64,000 nucleotides of DNA from Pseudomonadota bacterium (GTDB lineage Bacteria > Pseudomonadota > Alphaproteobacteria > Rhizobiales > Xanthobacteraceae): positions 4,824-68,823 of the forward strand of contig JAEYAW010000039.1 of assembly GCA_023404675.1 (NCBI GenBank). The letters are read 5' to 3'. Below the pieces are notes generated by a model. It worked only from the letters and a program-made list of their open reading frames with translations. It had not been told where the DNA came from and did not search any database. This document shows positions 41,552 through 51,407 of this stretch, piece by piece (the stretch's first letter is position 1; each line of letters starts with the position of its first letter). A program made the translations under genes and the position numbers.

Positions 41552-42586
41552 TTAGCCATCTTCAGTCGACGCCCGACCCTTTCGCAGATCGGCGAAGCAA
41601 TCCTCCTGACCTTTAGGAGGCACGGCGGCGCCGCCGGCAACACGCAGCGCGGTCCGGTCGTGCGTCTCCGCGACCCAGCCCCAGAACCGGCAAAACCACG
41701 CATTCATTTCATCGAGAAACGACGCGCGAAGCGCGATGCGCCCGGCCGCGTGATTCTGTACGAGGTAACCTGCGGCTTCCGCCCCGTTGATGATGTTACG
41801 GACGTGAGACCGGGATATTCCGAGAGTTCGCCCGAGTGAGGATCCGTCGAACGCGAACCAGATCAATCCGTTTTCGTCCGGCCCGGCCGCGGCGTCATGG
41901 TGTGTCCGCAGCAACAGCATGGCGACGCGGTCTCCACAGTCGAAACGGTCGAACCACGCCCAGGCGCCATCGCCGTTCGTCGCCTCGCGCGTTCGCTGCA
42001 GGAGATCGCGCGCGGAGGCGAGATAGAGCCTGAGCCAGTTGGCGTCCTCCAGCCTGCGTGCGAAGCCGGGCGGGGTCAGGCCCATGATCTCGCAGCAACG
42101 CGCGTGCGTGGTCAGCCATCCGCGCAGTCCGTCGAACAACTGGCTCGACGGAACTAGCACGTAGGAGCGGGCGTCGCCCGGCACAGGTTGCCGTTTCACA
42201 TAGCCTGCCAGCCGGAGCACGCCGAAGAATGTCGCAAGACTTCGCGAGCGTCCCATCTCGCGCGAGAGTGCGGCAAGCGTCGGTGGCGCACCGAGCCCGA
42301 ATTCGGCCTCGCAATGCATGACGAGCAGAAGACCGGCCGCATGGGATTGCAGGTTGCGGCCGAAAATCTTGTTCGCCATTTTTTCCGCCGCGTGCATCCG
42401 CAGAATTGAGTCAGCGCAATGGGCGATGGCTGCCGGGTAGGCATCACGCATGGCGGCGCGGGTATCGCCGCGCTTCTCCGGCACGGCGAATTCGACGGGA
42501 TCCGTTAGTGAAGCGTTAGCGGTGTGATGCGCGGTCAAGATCGATGCAGATTTTGGACTGGCTCTCCGAACGCGGATTTCTAGCAT
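41552..42586 (-). CDS. Putative transcriptional regulator with two winged-helix regions
   Basis: 344 residues, not matched to a named family. Two regions look like winged helix-turn-helix units: about 101-147 (PTLAALSREMGRSRSLATFF, then a GYVKRQP wing) and about 245-290 (SLGRTLGISRSHVRNIINGA, then GYLVQNHAAG). Between them is a helical segment with several tryptophans. This repeated MarR-like pattern suggests a DNA-binding protein using both units. No membrane segments. It is divergent from the carbonic anhydrase at 42652 with a 65-base gap, so regulation of that gene is plausible. An internal start near residue 46 is possible. Confidence 0.6.
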   Translation of the reverse strand: MLEIRVRRASPKSASILTAHHTANASLTDPVEFAVPEKRGDTRAAMRDAYPAAIAHCADSILRMHAAEKMANKIFGRNLQSHAAGLLLVMHCEAEFGLGAPPTLAALSREMGRSRSLATFFGVLRLAGYVKRQPVPGDARSYVLVPSSQLFDGLRGWLTTHARCCEIMGLTPPGFARRLEDANWLRLYLASARDLLQRTREATNGDGAWAWFDRFDCGDRVAMLLLRTHHDAAAGPDENGLIWFAFDGSSLGRTLGISRSHVRNIINGAEAAGYLVQNHAAGRIALRASFLDEMNAWFCRFWGWVAETHDRTALRVAGGAAVPPKGQEDCFADLRKGRASTEDG

Positions 42587-42651
42587 GGGGCGGTATTTTG
42601 CAGAAGCCGCGTCTGTGCGCGGCCGCCATTTGAATGAAAGGGGCTGCTCTC

Positions 42652-43380
42652 ATGTGCGATCGTTGTATCTCAGGCGAGCGTTCGGTGCGTTCGCGTCGAT
42701 CTTTCCTCGCGATGGGGGCCGGCCTTGCGGCTGCCGGCCTGCTGTCGGCGCATGTGCGTCCCGCACATGCGCAGTATTCCGATGCGCCGCCCGCGATATC
42801 CGGTGACGAAGCGCTCAAGCGGTTGATGGACGGCAATGCGCGCTACGTAGCGAATACGCCGAACGAGCGGGACTTCTCGGCGGGCCGTGCGGCACGCACG
42901 CAATCGCAGCATCCGTTCGCGTCGATCGTGAGCTGCTCGGATTCACGTGTTGCGCCGGAACTCGCCTTCGATCAGAGCGCGGGCGACCTGTTCGTGGTCA
43001 GGGTCGCCGGAAATTTCGTCAACGAGGACGGTCTTGCCAGTCTCGAATTCGGAGCTGCCGTCCTGCGGTCGCCGCTGATCCTCGTGCTCGGACACTCGCG
43101 CTGCGGCGCGATCTCCGCCACGATCGATGTTGTCGACAACAACACCGCCTTGCCGGGCCATCTTCCCTCGCTGGTGAACGCCATCAAGCCGGCGGTGCTG
43201 GCCGCCGACAAGGAGAAGGCTCAGGACCGGCTGGAGGCCGCGACGCGGGCCAATGTTCGGCTGAACGTCGAGCGCCTGAAGTCCGCCGGTCCGATCCTGT
43301 CGCAGCGCGTCGCCGAGAAGAAACTGACGGTGGTCGGCGGTGTCTACGACCTTGCGACCGGAGCGGTGAAATTGATCTAG
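42652..43380 (+). CDS. Tat-exported beta-class carbonic anhydrase
   Basis: 242 residues. Interconverts CO2 and bicarbonate. Residues 1-40 are a Tat signal with S14-R15-R16-S17-F18-L19 and cleavage after AHA. The zinc site of beta-carbonic anhydrases is complete: C95 and D97 in SCSDSRV, H148 and C151 in GHSRCGA. Beta enzymes are usually cytosolic; export implies a periplasmic role. AAAGGGG lies about nine bases before ATG 42652, preferred over ATG 42634. The divergent two-wing regulator may control it. Its stop overlaps the rpe stop by four bases. Confidence 0.93.
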   Translation: MCDRCISGERSVRSRRSFLAMGAGLAAAGLLSAHVRPAHAQYSDAPPAISGDEALKRLMDGNARYVANTPNERDFSAGRAARTQSQHPFASIVSCSDSRVAPELAFDQSAGDLFVVRVAGNFVNEDGLASLEFGAAVLRSPLILVLGHSRCGAISATIDVVDNNTALPGHLPSLVNAIKPAVLAADKEKAQDRLEAATRANVRLNVERLKSAGPILSQRVAEKKLTVVGGVYDLATGAVKLI

Positions 43381-44078
43381 ATCGCCTCGCCGCGCGCCAG
43401 TTCTGCTGCGTGGCGGATGGCGGCGATGTTGGCCTTGTAAGCTTGCGGCGTTCCGCCCTTGAACACCGCAGATCCGGCAACGAGCGCATTGGCACCCGCC
43501 GCAACGACCTCTCCGGCGTTGGCGGCGGTGATGCCGCCGTCCACCTCGATCTCGATCGCGCGGCCTGCAACCATGGCACGGAGCTGCGCGATCTTCTCGG
43601 TGGCGGCGGGGATATAGGCCTGTCCGCCGAAACCCGGATTGACCGACATCACCAGCACCAGATCGACCATGTCGAGGATGTACTCGATGGCCGACAGCGG
43701 CGTCGCCGGGTTGAGCGAGACGCCGGCACGGGGCCCGAGCGCGCGGATGGCCTGAAGCGAGCGGTGCAGATGCGGGCCCGCCTCGGCATGTACCGTGATG
43801 CGATCGCATCCGGCCTTGGCGAAGGCTTCGAGATACGGATCGCAGGGCGCGATCATCAGATGCGCGTCAAAGAACTTCTTCGTATGCGGACGCAGCGCCT
43901 TGATCACATCGGGGCCGAACGAGATGTTCGGAACGAAATGGCCGTCCATCACGTCGAGGTGGATCCAGTCCGCCCCGGCTTCATCGATGGCGCGAACCTC
44001 CTCGCCCAGACGCGAAAAATCCGACGCCAGAATGGAAGGAGCGATCGCCAGCGGGCGGGGCGGGAAGGGGGAGGTCAT
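43377..44078 (-). CDS. rpe: Ribulose-phosphate 3-epimerase
   Basis: Interconverts ribulose 5-phosphate and xylulose 5-phosphate in the pentose-phosphate and Calvin cycles; 233 residues forming a TIM barrel. Motifs: APSILASDFSRLGEE, WIHLDVMDGHFVPNISFGP with metal-binding His and Asp, FDAHLMI, VMSVNPGFGGQ, and EVDGGI followed by AGSAVF for phosphate binding. ATG 44078 (MTSPFPPRP) follows a GGAGG-like GACATC context and fits relatives; the frame to 44117 is not used. Convergent with the carbonic anhydrase. Confidence 0.97.
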   Translation of the reverse strand: MTSPFPPRPLAIAPSILASDFSRLGEEVRAIDEAGADWIHLDVMDGHFVPNISFGPDVIKALRPHTKKFFDAHLMIAPCDPYLEAFAKAGCDRITVHAEAGPHLHRSLQAIRALGPRAGVSLNPATPLSAIEYILDMVDLVLVMSVNPGFGGQAYIPAATEKIAQLRAMVAGRAIEIEVDGGITAANAGEVVAAGANALVAGSAVFKGGTPQAYKANIAAIRHAAELARGEAI

Positions 44079-44301
44079 GTCGATGTCTCTCGGGGTCGGT
44101 TCGCGCCCGCCTACCACGTGGCCCGTTTGCCCTGCAACCGGCCCCGCTGATCGGCGGGTTCGGCAAATTTTACCGGCGCAGGCAGCAATTGCCGCGCCAT
44201 GTCCCGGTCATCAAGTTGTAATCCTCTGAATTATAAGGATTTTTGTTCCGGCATGTCGGTTGCTTCGTCGGTTGTAGCGCATCGCGACATGGGAGAACGG
44301 C

Positions 44302-45006
44302 ATGCTTTGGGCGATGGGAGTGGCGGCTGCGGCTTTCGATGTCGCATCCGCGCTGACGACCGCGAGCACATCCGCGCCGGCCGGAAAGGGAGGTTTTTCT
44401 CTCGATGGGACCGAGGATGCTTCGACAGCGGTCGCCATGGGCACCGGGAGCGGCGGAAGCCTCTCCAGCGGCACGTTGTCCGCGTTGATCGGCGCGACGG
44501 GACAAGCGAACTCCGCCCAGAAAAGCCAGCTTCAGGTTCTGCTCGATCAGTTTGACCGGGACGGCAGCGGCCTCGTCTCTCGCGGCGAATTTGCTTCGGG
44601 GCTCGGCGCGGACGAGGCGACGGTGGCGGACACGTTCGGCGCGCTGGACCGGAATGGCGACGGGTCACTCGGAGCGGACGAGCTTTCGGTCCTGCTCGGC
44701 AATTCGCTGCCCTCGGCCGTTGTGGCGACGACGGAATCTTCGCCGGCGACCGGCGGGACGGAAGCGGCGCTGCAGCCATCGACGGGCGGCCTTGAAAGCC
44801 CCCCGGTGATGACGGGCAGCCTCGAGCCTGTGGCTCCAACGACAGGCGGCGCCGAAGCGCAAAGCCCCGCGGAAACCGGAGGAAGAGAGCTGCTTGCCGA
44901 CAGCGTCAATTTCTCGCCCGAACTGGCGTCCTACAGCCTGATGCAGCAACTGATGGAGACGGGTTTTGCGGGAGCCGGCGCGCCGTCATTGTCCATGAGT
45001 ATTTGA
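44302..45006 (+). CDS. EF-hand calcium-binding protein
   Basis: 234 residues. Two canonical EF-hand loops: D85-E96 (DRDGSGLVSRGE) and D116-E127 (DRNGDGSLGADE), both with the expected Asp/Ser/Glu ligands, forming one pair. The flanks are Gly/Ser/Thr/Pro-rich and look disordered. There is no Sec signal; the N-terminus WAMGVAAAAFDVASALTT is short and hydrophobic. It may be secreted by another route or work inside the cell. Neighbours give no clue: rpe divergent, CoA-transferase downstream. Function not assignable beyond calcium binding. Confidence 0.8.
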   Translation: MLWAMGVAAAAFDVASALTTASTSAPAGKGGFSLDGTEDASTAVAMGTGSGGSLSSGTLSALIGATGQANSAQKSQLQVLLDQFDRDGSGLVSRGEFASGLGADEATVADTFGALDRNGDGSLGADELSVLLGNSLPSAVVATTESSPATGGTEAALQPSTGGLESPPVMTGSLEPVAPTTGGAEAQSPAETGGRELLADSVNFSPELASYSLMQQLMETGFAGAGAPSLSMSI

Positions 45007-45164
45007 TTTCGCAAAACATTCCAACCTGCGGAAAGCATGTCCGGCCGCGTATATGCGTATGCCGGGCGCGCAATGCGCCGTTTCCGAAAATGGTGTATCC
45101 GGATTTGCTCTGCAGGCGGACAAAGATGCCGCCGCACATCACGCAGGTTCGGAGGAAACGGTTC

Positions 45165-46394
45165 ATGGCGGCTTTGCCCCTCGAAGGCATCAAGGTTCTC
45201 GATCTCACGCGCGTGCTGGCCGGGCCGATGTCGGCTCAGATGCTGGCTGATCTCGGGGCAGAGGTCATCAAGGTCGAACGGCCCGGCGGCGGCGATGATT
45301 CCCGGGCCTTCGGTCCTCCCTACTTGAAAAATCCCGCCGGCGGGCCGAACAACAACAACTCGTTCTTCATCAGCGCCAATCGCGGCAAGAAGTCGGTGAC
45401 GGTCGATATTTCCAAGCCCGAAGGGCAGGAGATCATTCGCGAACTGGCGAAAGACGCCGACGTGATGATGGAGAACTTCAAGGTCGGCGATCTGAAGCGC
45501 TACGGCCTCGACTACGAGACCATCAAGGCGATCAATCCCGGCATCATCTATTGTTCCGTCACCGGCTTCGGACAGACCGGACCTTACGCCAAGCGCGCAG
45601 GGTATGACGCGATCTTTCAGGCCATGGGCGGGCTGATGAGCGTGACCGGTATTCCGGATGGTCAGCCGGGCGCGGGGCCGATGAAGGTCGGTCCCAGCAT
45701 TGTCGACGTGATGACCGGCATGAACGCCTCGACCGCCATTCTCGCGGCGCTGTTTCATCGCAAGGCCAATGGCGGGCCGGGGCAGCACATCGACGTCTGC
45801 CTGCTCGATACCGTGGTCGCAGCGCTTTCGCACTACATGCAGATCTATCTGATCAGCGGCAACACGCCGCCCCGGCGCGGGACCTGGGGCAACGGCGGCA
45901 TGCCAGCCGGCGCGTTTGCGTGCTCCGAGGGCGAACTGATGCTGGTGGTCGGCAACGACACGCAGTTCGCGCGCACCTGCGCCGTGCTCGGACAGCCGGA
46001 GCTGGCGAGCGATCCGCGCTTCGTCAAGAACAACGACCGCGTGGCGCATGGCGAGGAGATCATGGCGATCTTCGCCGATCTGTTTCTGAAAAAGCCCGCA
46101 TCGTATTGGTACGCGGAGCTGGAGAAGGTCGGCGTTCCGTGCGGCCCGATCAATGATTTCGCGCAGGTTTATGCGGACCCGCACGTGAAGGAGCGCAAGC
46201 TCTCGGTGGAGGTGGCCCATCCCTTCGAGCCGGCGCTGAAACTCATCCGCAATCCGCTGCGCTTTTCGGAGACGCCGGTGACGGACTATCGCGCGCCGCC
46301 GCTGCTTGGCGAGCACACCGAAGACGTGCTCGCGGGCAAGCTCGGTTACGACGCGGCGAAAATTGCGGCGCTGCGGGAAAAGGGCATTTTGTAG
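45165..46394 (+). CDS. Family III acyl-CoA transferase (CaiB/BaiF)
   Basis: 409 residues, transferring CoA between carboxylic acids. Typical start LPLEGIKVLDLTRVLAGPM, the catalytic aspartate region in GGPGQHIDVCLLDTV, and MENFKVGDLKRYGLDY in the N-terminal half. GGAGGAAAC lies just before ATG 45165; the longer frame from 45003 overlaps the EF-hand stop. It heads a cluster with an acyl-CoA dehydrogenase, a kinase-like protein and two SDRs, so it may activate the carboxylic acid substrate of that pathway. Convergent with the TetR gene (8-base gap). Confidence 0.94.
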   Translation: MAALPLEGIKVLDLTRVLAGPMSAQMLADLGAEVIKVERPGGGDDSRAFGPPYLKNPAGGPNNNNSFFISANRGKKSVTVDISKPEGQEIIRELAKDADVMMENFKVGDLKRYGLDYETIKAINPGIIYCSVTGFGQTGPYAKRAGYDAIFQAMGGLMSVTGIPDGQPGAGPMKVGPSIVDVMTGMNASTAILAALFHRKANGGPGQHIDVCLLDTVVAALSHYMQIYLISGNTPPRRGTWGNGGMPAGAFACSEGELMLVVGNDTQFARTCAVLGQPELASDPRFVKNNDRVAHGEEIMAIFADLFLKKPASYWYAELEKVGVPCGPINDFAQVYADPHVKERKLSVEVAHPFEPALKLIRNPLRFSETPVTDYRAPPLLGEHTEDVLAGKLGYDAAKIAALREKGIL

Positions 46395-46401
46395 AGTTCG
46401 C

Positions 46402-47049
46402 TCAGCGCGTCTGACGTGCCGTGGTCTGCGGCGCGTCCAGCGCGCCGACCGTGACTGCGACGATCCGCTCGACAATTCCCGAGACGTCCTTGAGATCGCA
46501 CTTCCCGTCCGACAGTTTATGAAGCCGGTCGCGGTCGCGGATGGTCTGCTGCGCCATGGCGAGCGCGAAATGCAGCGCCCAGTAAATATCGGTCATGCTG
46601 CGGCTGGGAAGGGCCTGCTGCATCGCGGCGGCGAATTTGCGCAGATGGCCGATCTCGCGGTCGCGGATCTTTCGGATCGGCGGCACAGACTCCAGCGCGG
46701 CGCGGATCATGAAACGCGATGCGGCGGAGCGCTCGCGGTCCGGGTCGAGGCAGCCGCGCAACGAGGGGCCGATCAGGGCGCGGAGCACCGCGTCGATGGG
46801 GGCGGTGCCGCCGGCGGCGGCCTGCGCGGCCTTGAGCTCATCGAAGCGCTCGCGGTTGAGCGCGAGCGAGCGCGACACGTAAAGCTCGGCGATCAGTTCG
46901 TCCTTCGACCCGAAATGATAGTTGACCGCCGCCAGATTCACATCGGCTGCGGAGACGATGTCGCGCAACGTCACATCGCCGAAGCTGCGATCGGCGTAGA
47001 GCCGTTCGGCGGCGGTCAGGATAGCGGAGCGGGTCTGGTCTGAGGCCAT
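46402..47049 (-). CDS. TetR family regulator of the acyl-CoA cluster
   Basis: 215 residues. Helix-turn-helix at about 20-60: FGDVTLRDIVSAADVNLAAV then NYHFGSKDELI. The C-terminal part resembles regulators of fatty-acid genes (SRFMIRAALESVPP). Divergent from the acyl-CoA dehydrogenase gene at 47285; an imperfect palindrome at 47085-47102 in between is a good operator candidate. It likely represses the 47285-49634 unit and responds to an acyl-CoA, by analogy with related regulators. Confidence 0.92.
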   Translation of the reverse strand: MASDQTRSAILTAAERLYADRSFGDVTLRDIVSAADVNLAAVNYHFGSKDELIAELYVSRSLALNRERFDELKAAQAAAGGTAPIDAVLRALIGPSLRGCLDPDRERSAASRFMIRAALESVPPIRKIRDREIGHLRKFAAAMQQALPSRSMTDIYWALHFALAMAQQTIRDRDRLHKLSDGKCDLKDVSGIVERIVAVTVGALDAPQTTARQTR

Positions 47050-47084
47050 GCTGTTCGCTGTGCGGAAAATCTCGGCGATTGCAA

Positions 47085-47102
47085 TTCAAACATTTGTATG
47101 AA
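47085..47102. promoter_or_regulatory. Imperfect 18-bp palindrome, candidate TetR operator
   Basis: TTCAAAC at 47085-47091 and GTATGAA at 47096-47102 are complementary except one position, with ATTT between. It is the only A+T-rich symmetric site in the divergent promoter between the TetR gene (start 47049) and the acyl-CoA dehydrogenase. Confidence 0.5.
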
Positions 47103-47284
47103 ACTATCGCTTGAAGGTTGACCGATGTCAAACGCGGCGCACAGTCCGCAGCAGGGCCGACCTTTCCGCCGCCGCTCTGGTTGCACGCGCGAAAGCGCCT
47201 GCTGCAGCGCGGCGCGGTTCGCTGCTGCGCCTTCCGGGTGGGTGACGCGGCTCGACGAGGATTCAACCGAGTGAGGATCGTTCG

Positions 47285-48523
<1,239 letters not shown>

Positions 48524-48560
48524 GCGGGCGTCCACGCGGCGCTCGCCGATCAAAGAAACG

Positions 48561-49634
48561 ATGGGGAGCGCCGCAGTGGTCGGACAAAGGCGAGACGAAG
48601 ATTATTCGGGTACCAAGGAAGTCGAGGAACGGCATCGGGTCAACGAGGCCAGCCTCGACGCCTGGATGCAGGAGCATGTGGACGGCTATGCCGGCCCGCT
48701 GACCGTTCTGCAATTCAAGGGCGGACAGTCCAATCCAACCTACCGTCTGAATACGCCAACGCGATCCTACGTGATGCGCCGCAAACCGTTCGGCAAGCTG
48801 TTGCCGTCGGCCCATGCGGTGGACCGCGAGTTCCGCGTGATCTCGGCGCTGGGCAAGCAGGGCTTTCCGGTCGCACACGCCTATGCGCTCTGCACCGACG
48901 ACGCGGTGATCGGCTCGGCGTTCTACATCATGTCGATGGAAGAGGGGCGGGTGTTCTGGGATCCGCTGTTGCCGACCCAGACGCCGGAGAGCCGCCGCGC
49001 GATCTTTGACGCCAAGATCGAAACGCTGGCCGGTCTTCACCAGTATGATCCCGAGGCAATCGGCCTCGGCGATTTCGGCAAGCCCGGAAATTATTTCGCG
49101 CGGCAGATCGATCGCTGGACCAAGCAGTACAAGGCGTCAGAGACCGAGATCATCCCCGAGATCGAGAAGCTGATCGCGTGGCTGCCGAAGACCGTGCCGA
49201 CGCAGGAGCGCGTCTCGGTGGTGCACGGTGATTATCGCCTCGACAACATGATCTTCCACGCCAGCGAGCCGCGCGTGATCGCGGTGCTGGACTGGGAGCT
49301 CTCGACGCTGGGCGATCCGCTTGCGGATTTCACCTATCTGCTGGCGCAGTGGATCATGCCGGGACTGCAGGGCGCGGACCTCAAGAGCCTGAACATTCCC
49401 GACATGCAGGAGGCGACCGCGATCTACTGCCGCGCCACCGGACGATCCGGGATCGACAATCTCGACTGGTATTTTTCTTACAATCTGTTCCGGCTGGCCT
49501 GCATTCTCCAGGGTATTGCCGGCCGCGTGCGCGATGGTACCGCATCGAGCGCCAAGGCGAAGGAATCGATCACGCGGATCGTACCGCTGGCGAAGGAGTC
49601 GTGGGCCTATGCACAGAAGGCGGGGGCCGTGTGA
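48561..49634 (+). CDS. APH-type phosphotransferase, LvaA/ACAD10-kinase like
   Basis: 357 residues with the aminoglycoside-phosphotransferase/choline kinase fold. Catalytic loop VVHGDYRLDNMIF (H222-G223-D224, N229) and metal motif LDWELSTLGDPLAD (D244) are intact; FKGGQSNPTYRL is the glycine-rich ATP loop and YVMRRKP holds the ATP-binding Lys. In human ACAD10/11 this domain is fused to the dehydrogenase, and in Pseudomonas LvaA phosphorylates 4-hydroxyacyl-CoA. Here it directly follows the dehydrogenase gene. Antibiotic resistance is unlikely from context. It ends in a hairpin at 49663. Confidence 0.93.
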   Translation: MGSAAVVGQRRDEDYSGTKEVEERHRVNEASLDAWMQEHVDGYAGPLTVLQFKGGQSNPTYRLNTPTRSYVMRRKPFGKLLPSAHAVDREFRVISALGKQGFPVAHAYALCTDDAVIGSAFYIMSMEEGRVFWDPLLPTQTPESRRAIFDAKIETLAGLHQYDPEAIGLGDFGKPGNYFARQIDRWTKQYKASETEIIPEIEKLIAWLPKTVPTQERVSVVHGDYRLDNMIFHASEPRVIAVLDWELSTLGDPLADFTYLLAQWIMPGLQGADLKSLNIPDMQEATAIYCRATGRSGIDNLDWYFSYNLFRLACILQGIAGRVRDGTASSAKAKESITRIVPLAKESWAYAQKAGAV

Positions 49635-49662
49635 CGCGCCCGCGCGTGTCCCGCATAAAGAC

Positions 49663-49690
49663 GAACGCCGCGCCCGGTGGCGCGGCGTTC
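49663..49690. terminator. 12-bp hairpin between convergent genes
   Basis: GAACGCCGCGCC and GGCGCGGCGTTC are perfect complements around CGGT. T-content after it is modest on the plus strand (GATGATTTAAATTA). It separates the kinase gene and the convergent SDR gene. Confidence 0.65.
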
Positions 49691-49750
49691 GATGATTTAA
49701 ATTATCGGACGGTCAGCAGTCCGCCGCGCCTGCGGCGGTCTTCTCGTCGG

Positions 49751-50536
49751 CTAGAGGTGGCGGCCAACATACGGCATCGACGCCGTCAGGCCGCCGTCCA
49801 CCGGGAACGCCTGACCGTTCACATAGGACGCCTCGTCGCTGATCAGGAACAGGCCCATCGCGGCGATTTCCTCGGGCTGGCCCGCGCGCTTGAGCGGATT
49901 GATCTGGCCGATCTTCTCCTCGGTACCGCGCATTTTCGCATGGTCGAAGATCGGCTTGGTCATGCCGGTCTCGATCAGGCCCGGACACACCGCGTTGATG
50001 CGCACATTGGTGCCGGCCAGCGAATAGGCCGTGGTCTGCACCAGGCTGATGACGCCGGCCTTGCTGGCCGCATAGGGATGGCCGCTCGCACCCGCCTTCA
50101 GGCCCGCGACCGAGGCGGTGCAGACGATCGCGCCGTGTCCCTGGGCGGTGAGATGCGGAACCGCGTATTTCACGGCCATGAACGGCCCGATCAGATTGAT
50201 GCGCAGGATTTCCTGCCACTGCTCGGGAGTCTGGTCGAGCAACTGGACGAGCCCGCCGCTGACGCCGGCATTGGCCCAGAGTCCGTCCAGCTTGCCGTAG
50301 GTCGAGATCGCCTTGGCGATATAGTCTTTGACCTCCGCCTCGATTCCGACGTCGGCGGTGAGCGCCTCGACCTTGCCTCCGGCCTTGCGCACGGTCTCGG
50401 CCGTTTCGTGGACGCTCTCGGACCGGTCGACAATCACAAGACTGGCACCTTCCTTTGCGAACATGGACGCGGCGGCCCGGCCGATCCCGCTGCCGGCGCC
50501 GGTGATGATGATCGATTTGCCTTCCAGACGACCCAT
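49751..50536 (-). CDS. Short-chain dehydrogenase
   Basis: 261 residues. TGAGSGIG (about 12-19) binds NAD(P), NAGVSG follows strand 4, the catalytic Tyr-Lys is PYAASKAGV, and D after strand 2 (VIVDRSES) suggests NAD preference. The C-terminus FPVDGGLTASM is typical of oxidoreductases acting on hydroxyacyl or sterol-like substrates. ATG 50536 (MGRLEGKSIII) is the family start; the frame to 50737 runs through the divergent promoter. Divergent from the histidine phosphatase gene by 85 bases. Possible step: oxidation of a hydroxyacyl intermediate of this cluster. Confidence 0.92.
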   Translation of the reverse strand: MGRLEGKSIIITGAGSGIGRAAASMFAKEGASLVIVDRSESVHETAETVRKAGGKVEALTADVGIEAEVKDYIAKAISTYGKLDGLWANAGVSGGLVQLLDQTPEQWQEILRINLIGPFMAVKYAVPHLTAQGHGAIVCTASVAGLKAGASGHPYAASKAGVISLVQTTAYSLAGTNVRINAVCPGLIETGMTKPIFDHAKMRGTEEKIGQINPLKRAGQPEEIAAMGLFLISDEASYVNGQAFPVDGGLTASMPYVGRHL

Positions 50537-50621
50537 GTTGTTCTCCGCTATCCTTCGTCGCAGTCGTGCGTTGTCCAGCGGCTCTGCCTGACGGCGTAAG
50601 GAAACACAAGAGAGGTTTTTG

Positions 50622-51362
50622 ATGTCCGCTCCGCACGAAGTCCGCCTTGCGGGAATTCCGTTGCAGCCGCCCGGCGTCGAGATCACCCGCTGGTGGTGGG
50701 TCCGCCATGCGCCGGTGCGCGTGGACAACGGCAACATTTACGGCCAGCTCGATCTGCCCTGCGATTGCACCGACCGTGTCGTGTTCAATGCGGTCGCGAA
50801 GATCCTGCCGCGGGGTGCGGTCTGGTATTCGAGCAATCTGCAAAGAACGCATCAGACCGCCGACGCGATCTTCGCAGCCGGAATGCCTCATGTTGAATAC
50901 ATCCGCGAGCCTGCGTTTGCCGAGCAGGATCTCGGCGAATGGCAGGGCACCAACCGCGCCGCCTTCTTCGCCAGCCGCCCGCCGGAGATCACGAGCTACT
51001 GGTTTTCGCCGGCGGACGTGCGCGCGCCGGGCGGCGAGAGCTTCAACGATCTGGCCGAGCGCGTGCGCGCCGGAATCGAGCGCATCAACGCGCTGCACCG
51101 GGGCAAGGATATCGTTGTCGTCTCGCACGGCGGGCCGATCAAGGCGGCGATCGCTCATGCCCTCGGCGCGGAGCCGAAGGCGGGCTTTGCCTTTGCGATC
51201 GAAAACTGCTCGATCACCCGGCTCGATCATCTCGCCGGCGAGCGGCAGATCGGCTGGCGCGTGCCGATGATCAACCAGCAGCCATGGGTTGCCCACGAGG
51301 CGCACGCGGTCATGCATCAGCCGGCCGGTCCGGAAGTCCGGACCGACATCAAGCTCGCCTGA
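50622..51362 (+). CDS. Histidine phosphatase superfamily protein
   Basis: 246 residues. The phosphoglycerate-mutase-like active site appears as WWVRHAPVRVDN (the catalytic His; the usual RHG is RHA here), SSNLQRTHQTADAI, EQDLGEWQG, and the second His in VVSHGGPIKAA. Relatives include CobC-type phosphatases and broad phosphatases. TTG at 50619 is immediately before ATG 50622. Within the acyl-CoA cluster it could remove a phosphate, which is interesting next to an acyl kinase, but substrate is unknown. Confidence 0.9.
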   Translation: MSAPHEVRLAGIPLQPPGVEITRWWWVRHAPVRVDNGNIYGQLDLPCDCTDRVVFNAVAKILPRGAVWYSSNLQRTHQTADAIFAAGMPHVEYIREPAFAEQDLGEWQGTNRAAFFASRPPEITSYWFSPADVRAPGGESFNDLAERVRAGIERINALHRGKDIVVVSHGGPIKAAIAHALGAEPKAGFAFAIENCSITRLDHLAGERQIGWRVPMINQQPWVAHEAHAVMHQPAGPEVRTDIKLA

Positions 51363-51407
51363 GCCAGACGGCGTGCGATTTCAGGAAACGTCACTCAAGG
51401 AGGAAGC

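Noticed and set aside
48561..49634. Aminoglycoside resistance phosphotransferase
   Set aside because: APH fold is clear, but context with acyl-CoA dehydrogenase and SDR genes fits the LvaA/ACAD10 kinase branch.
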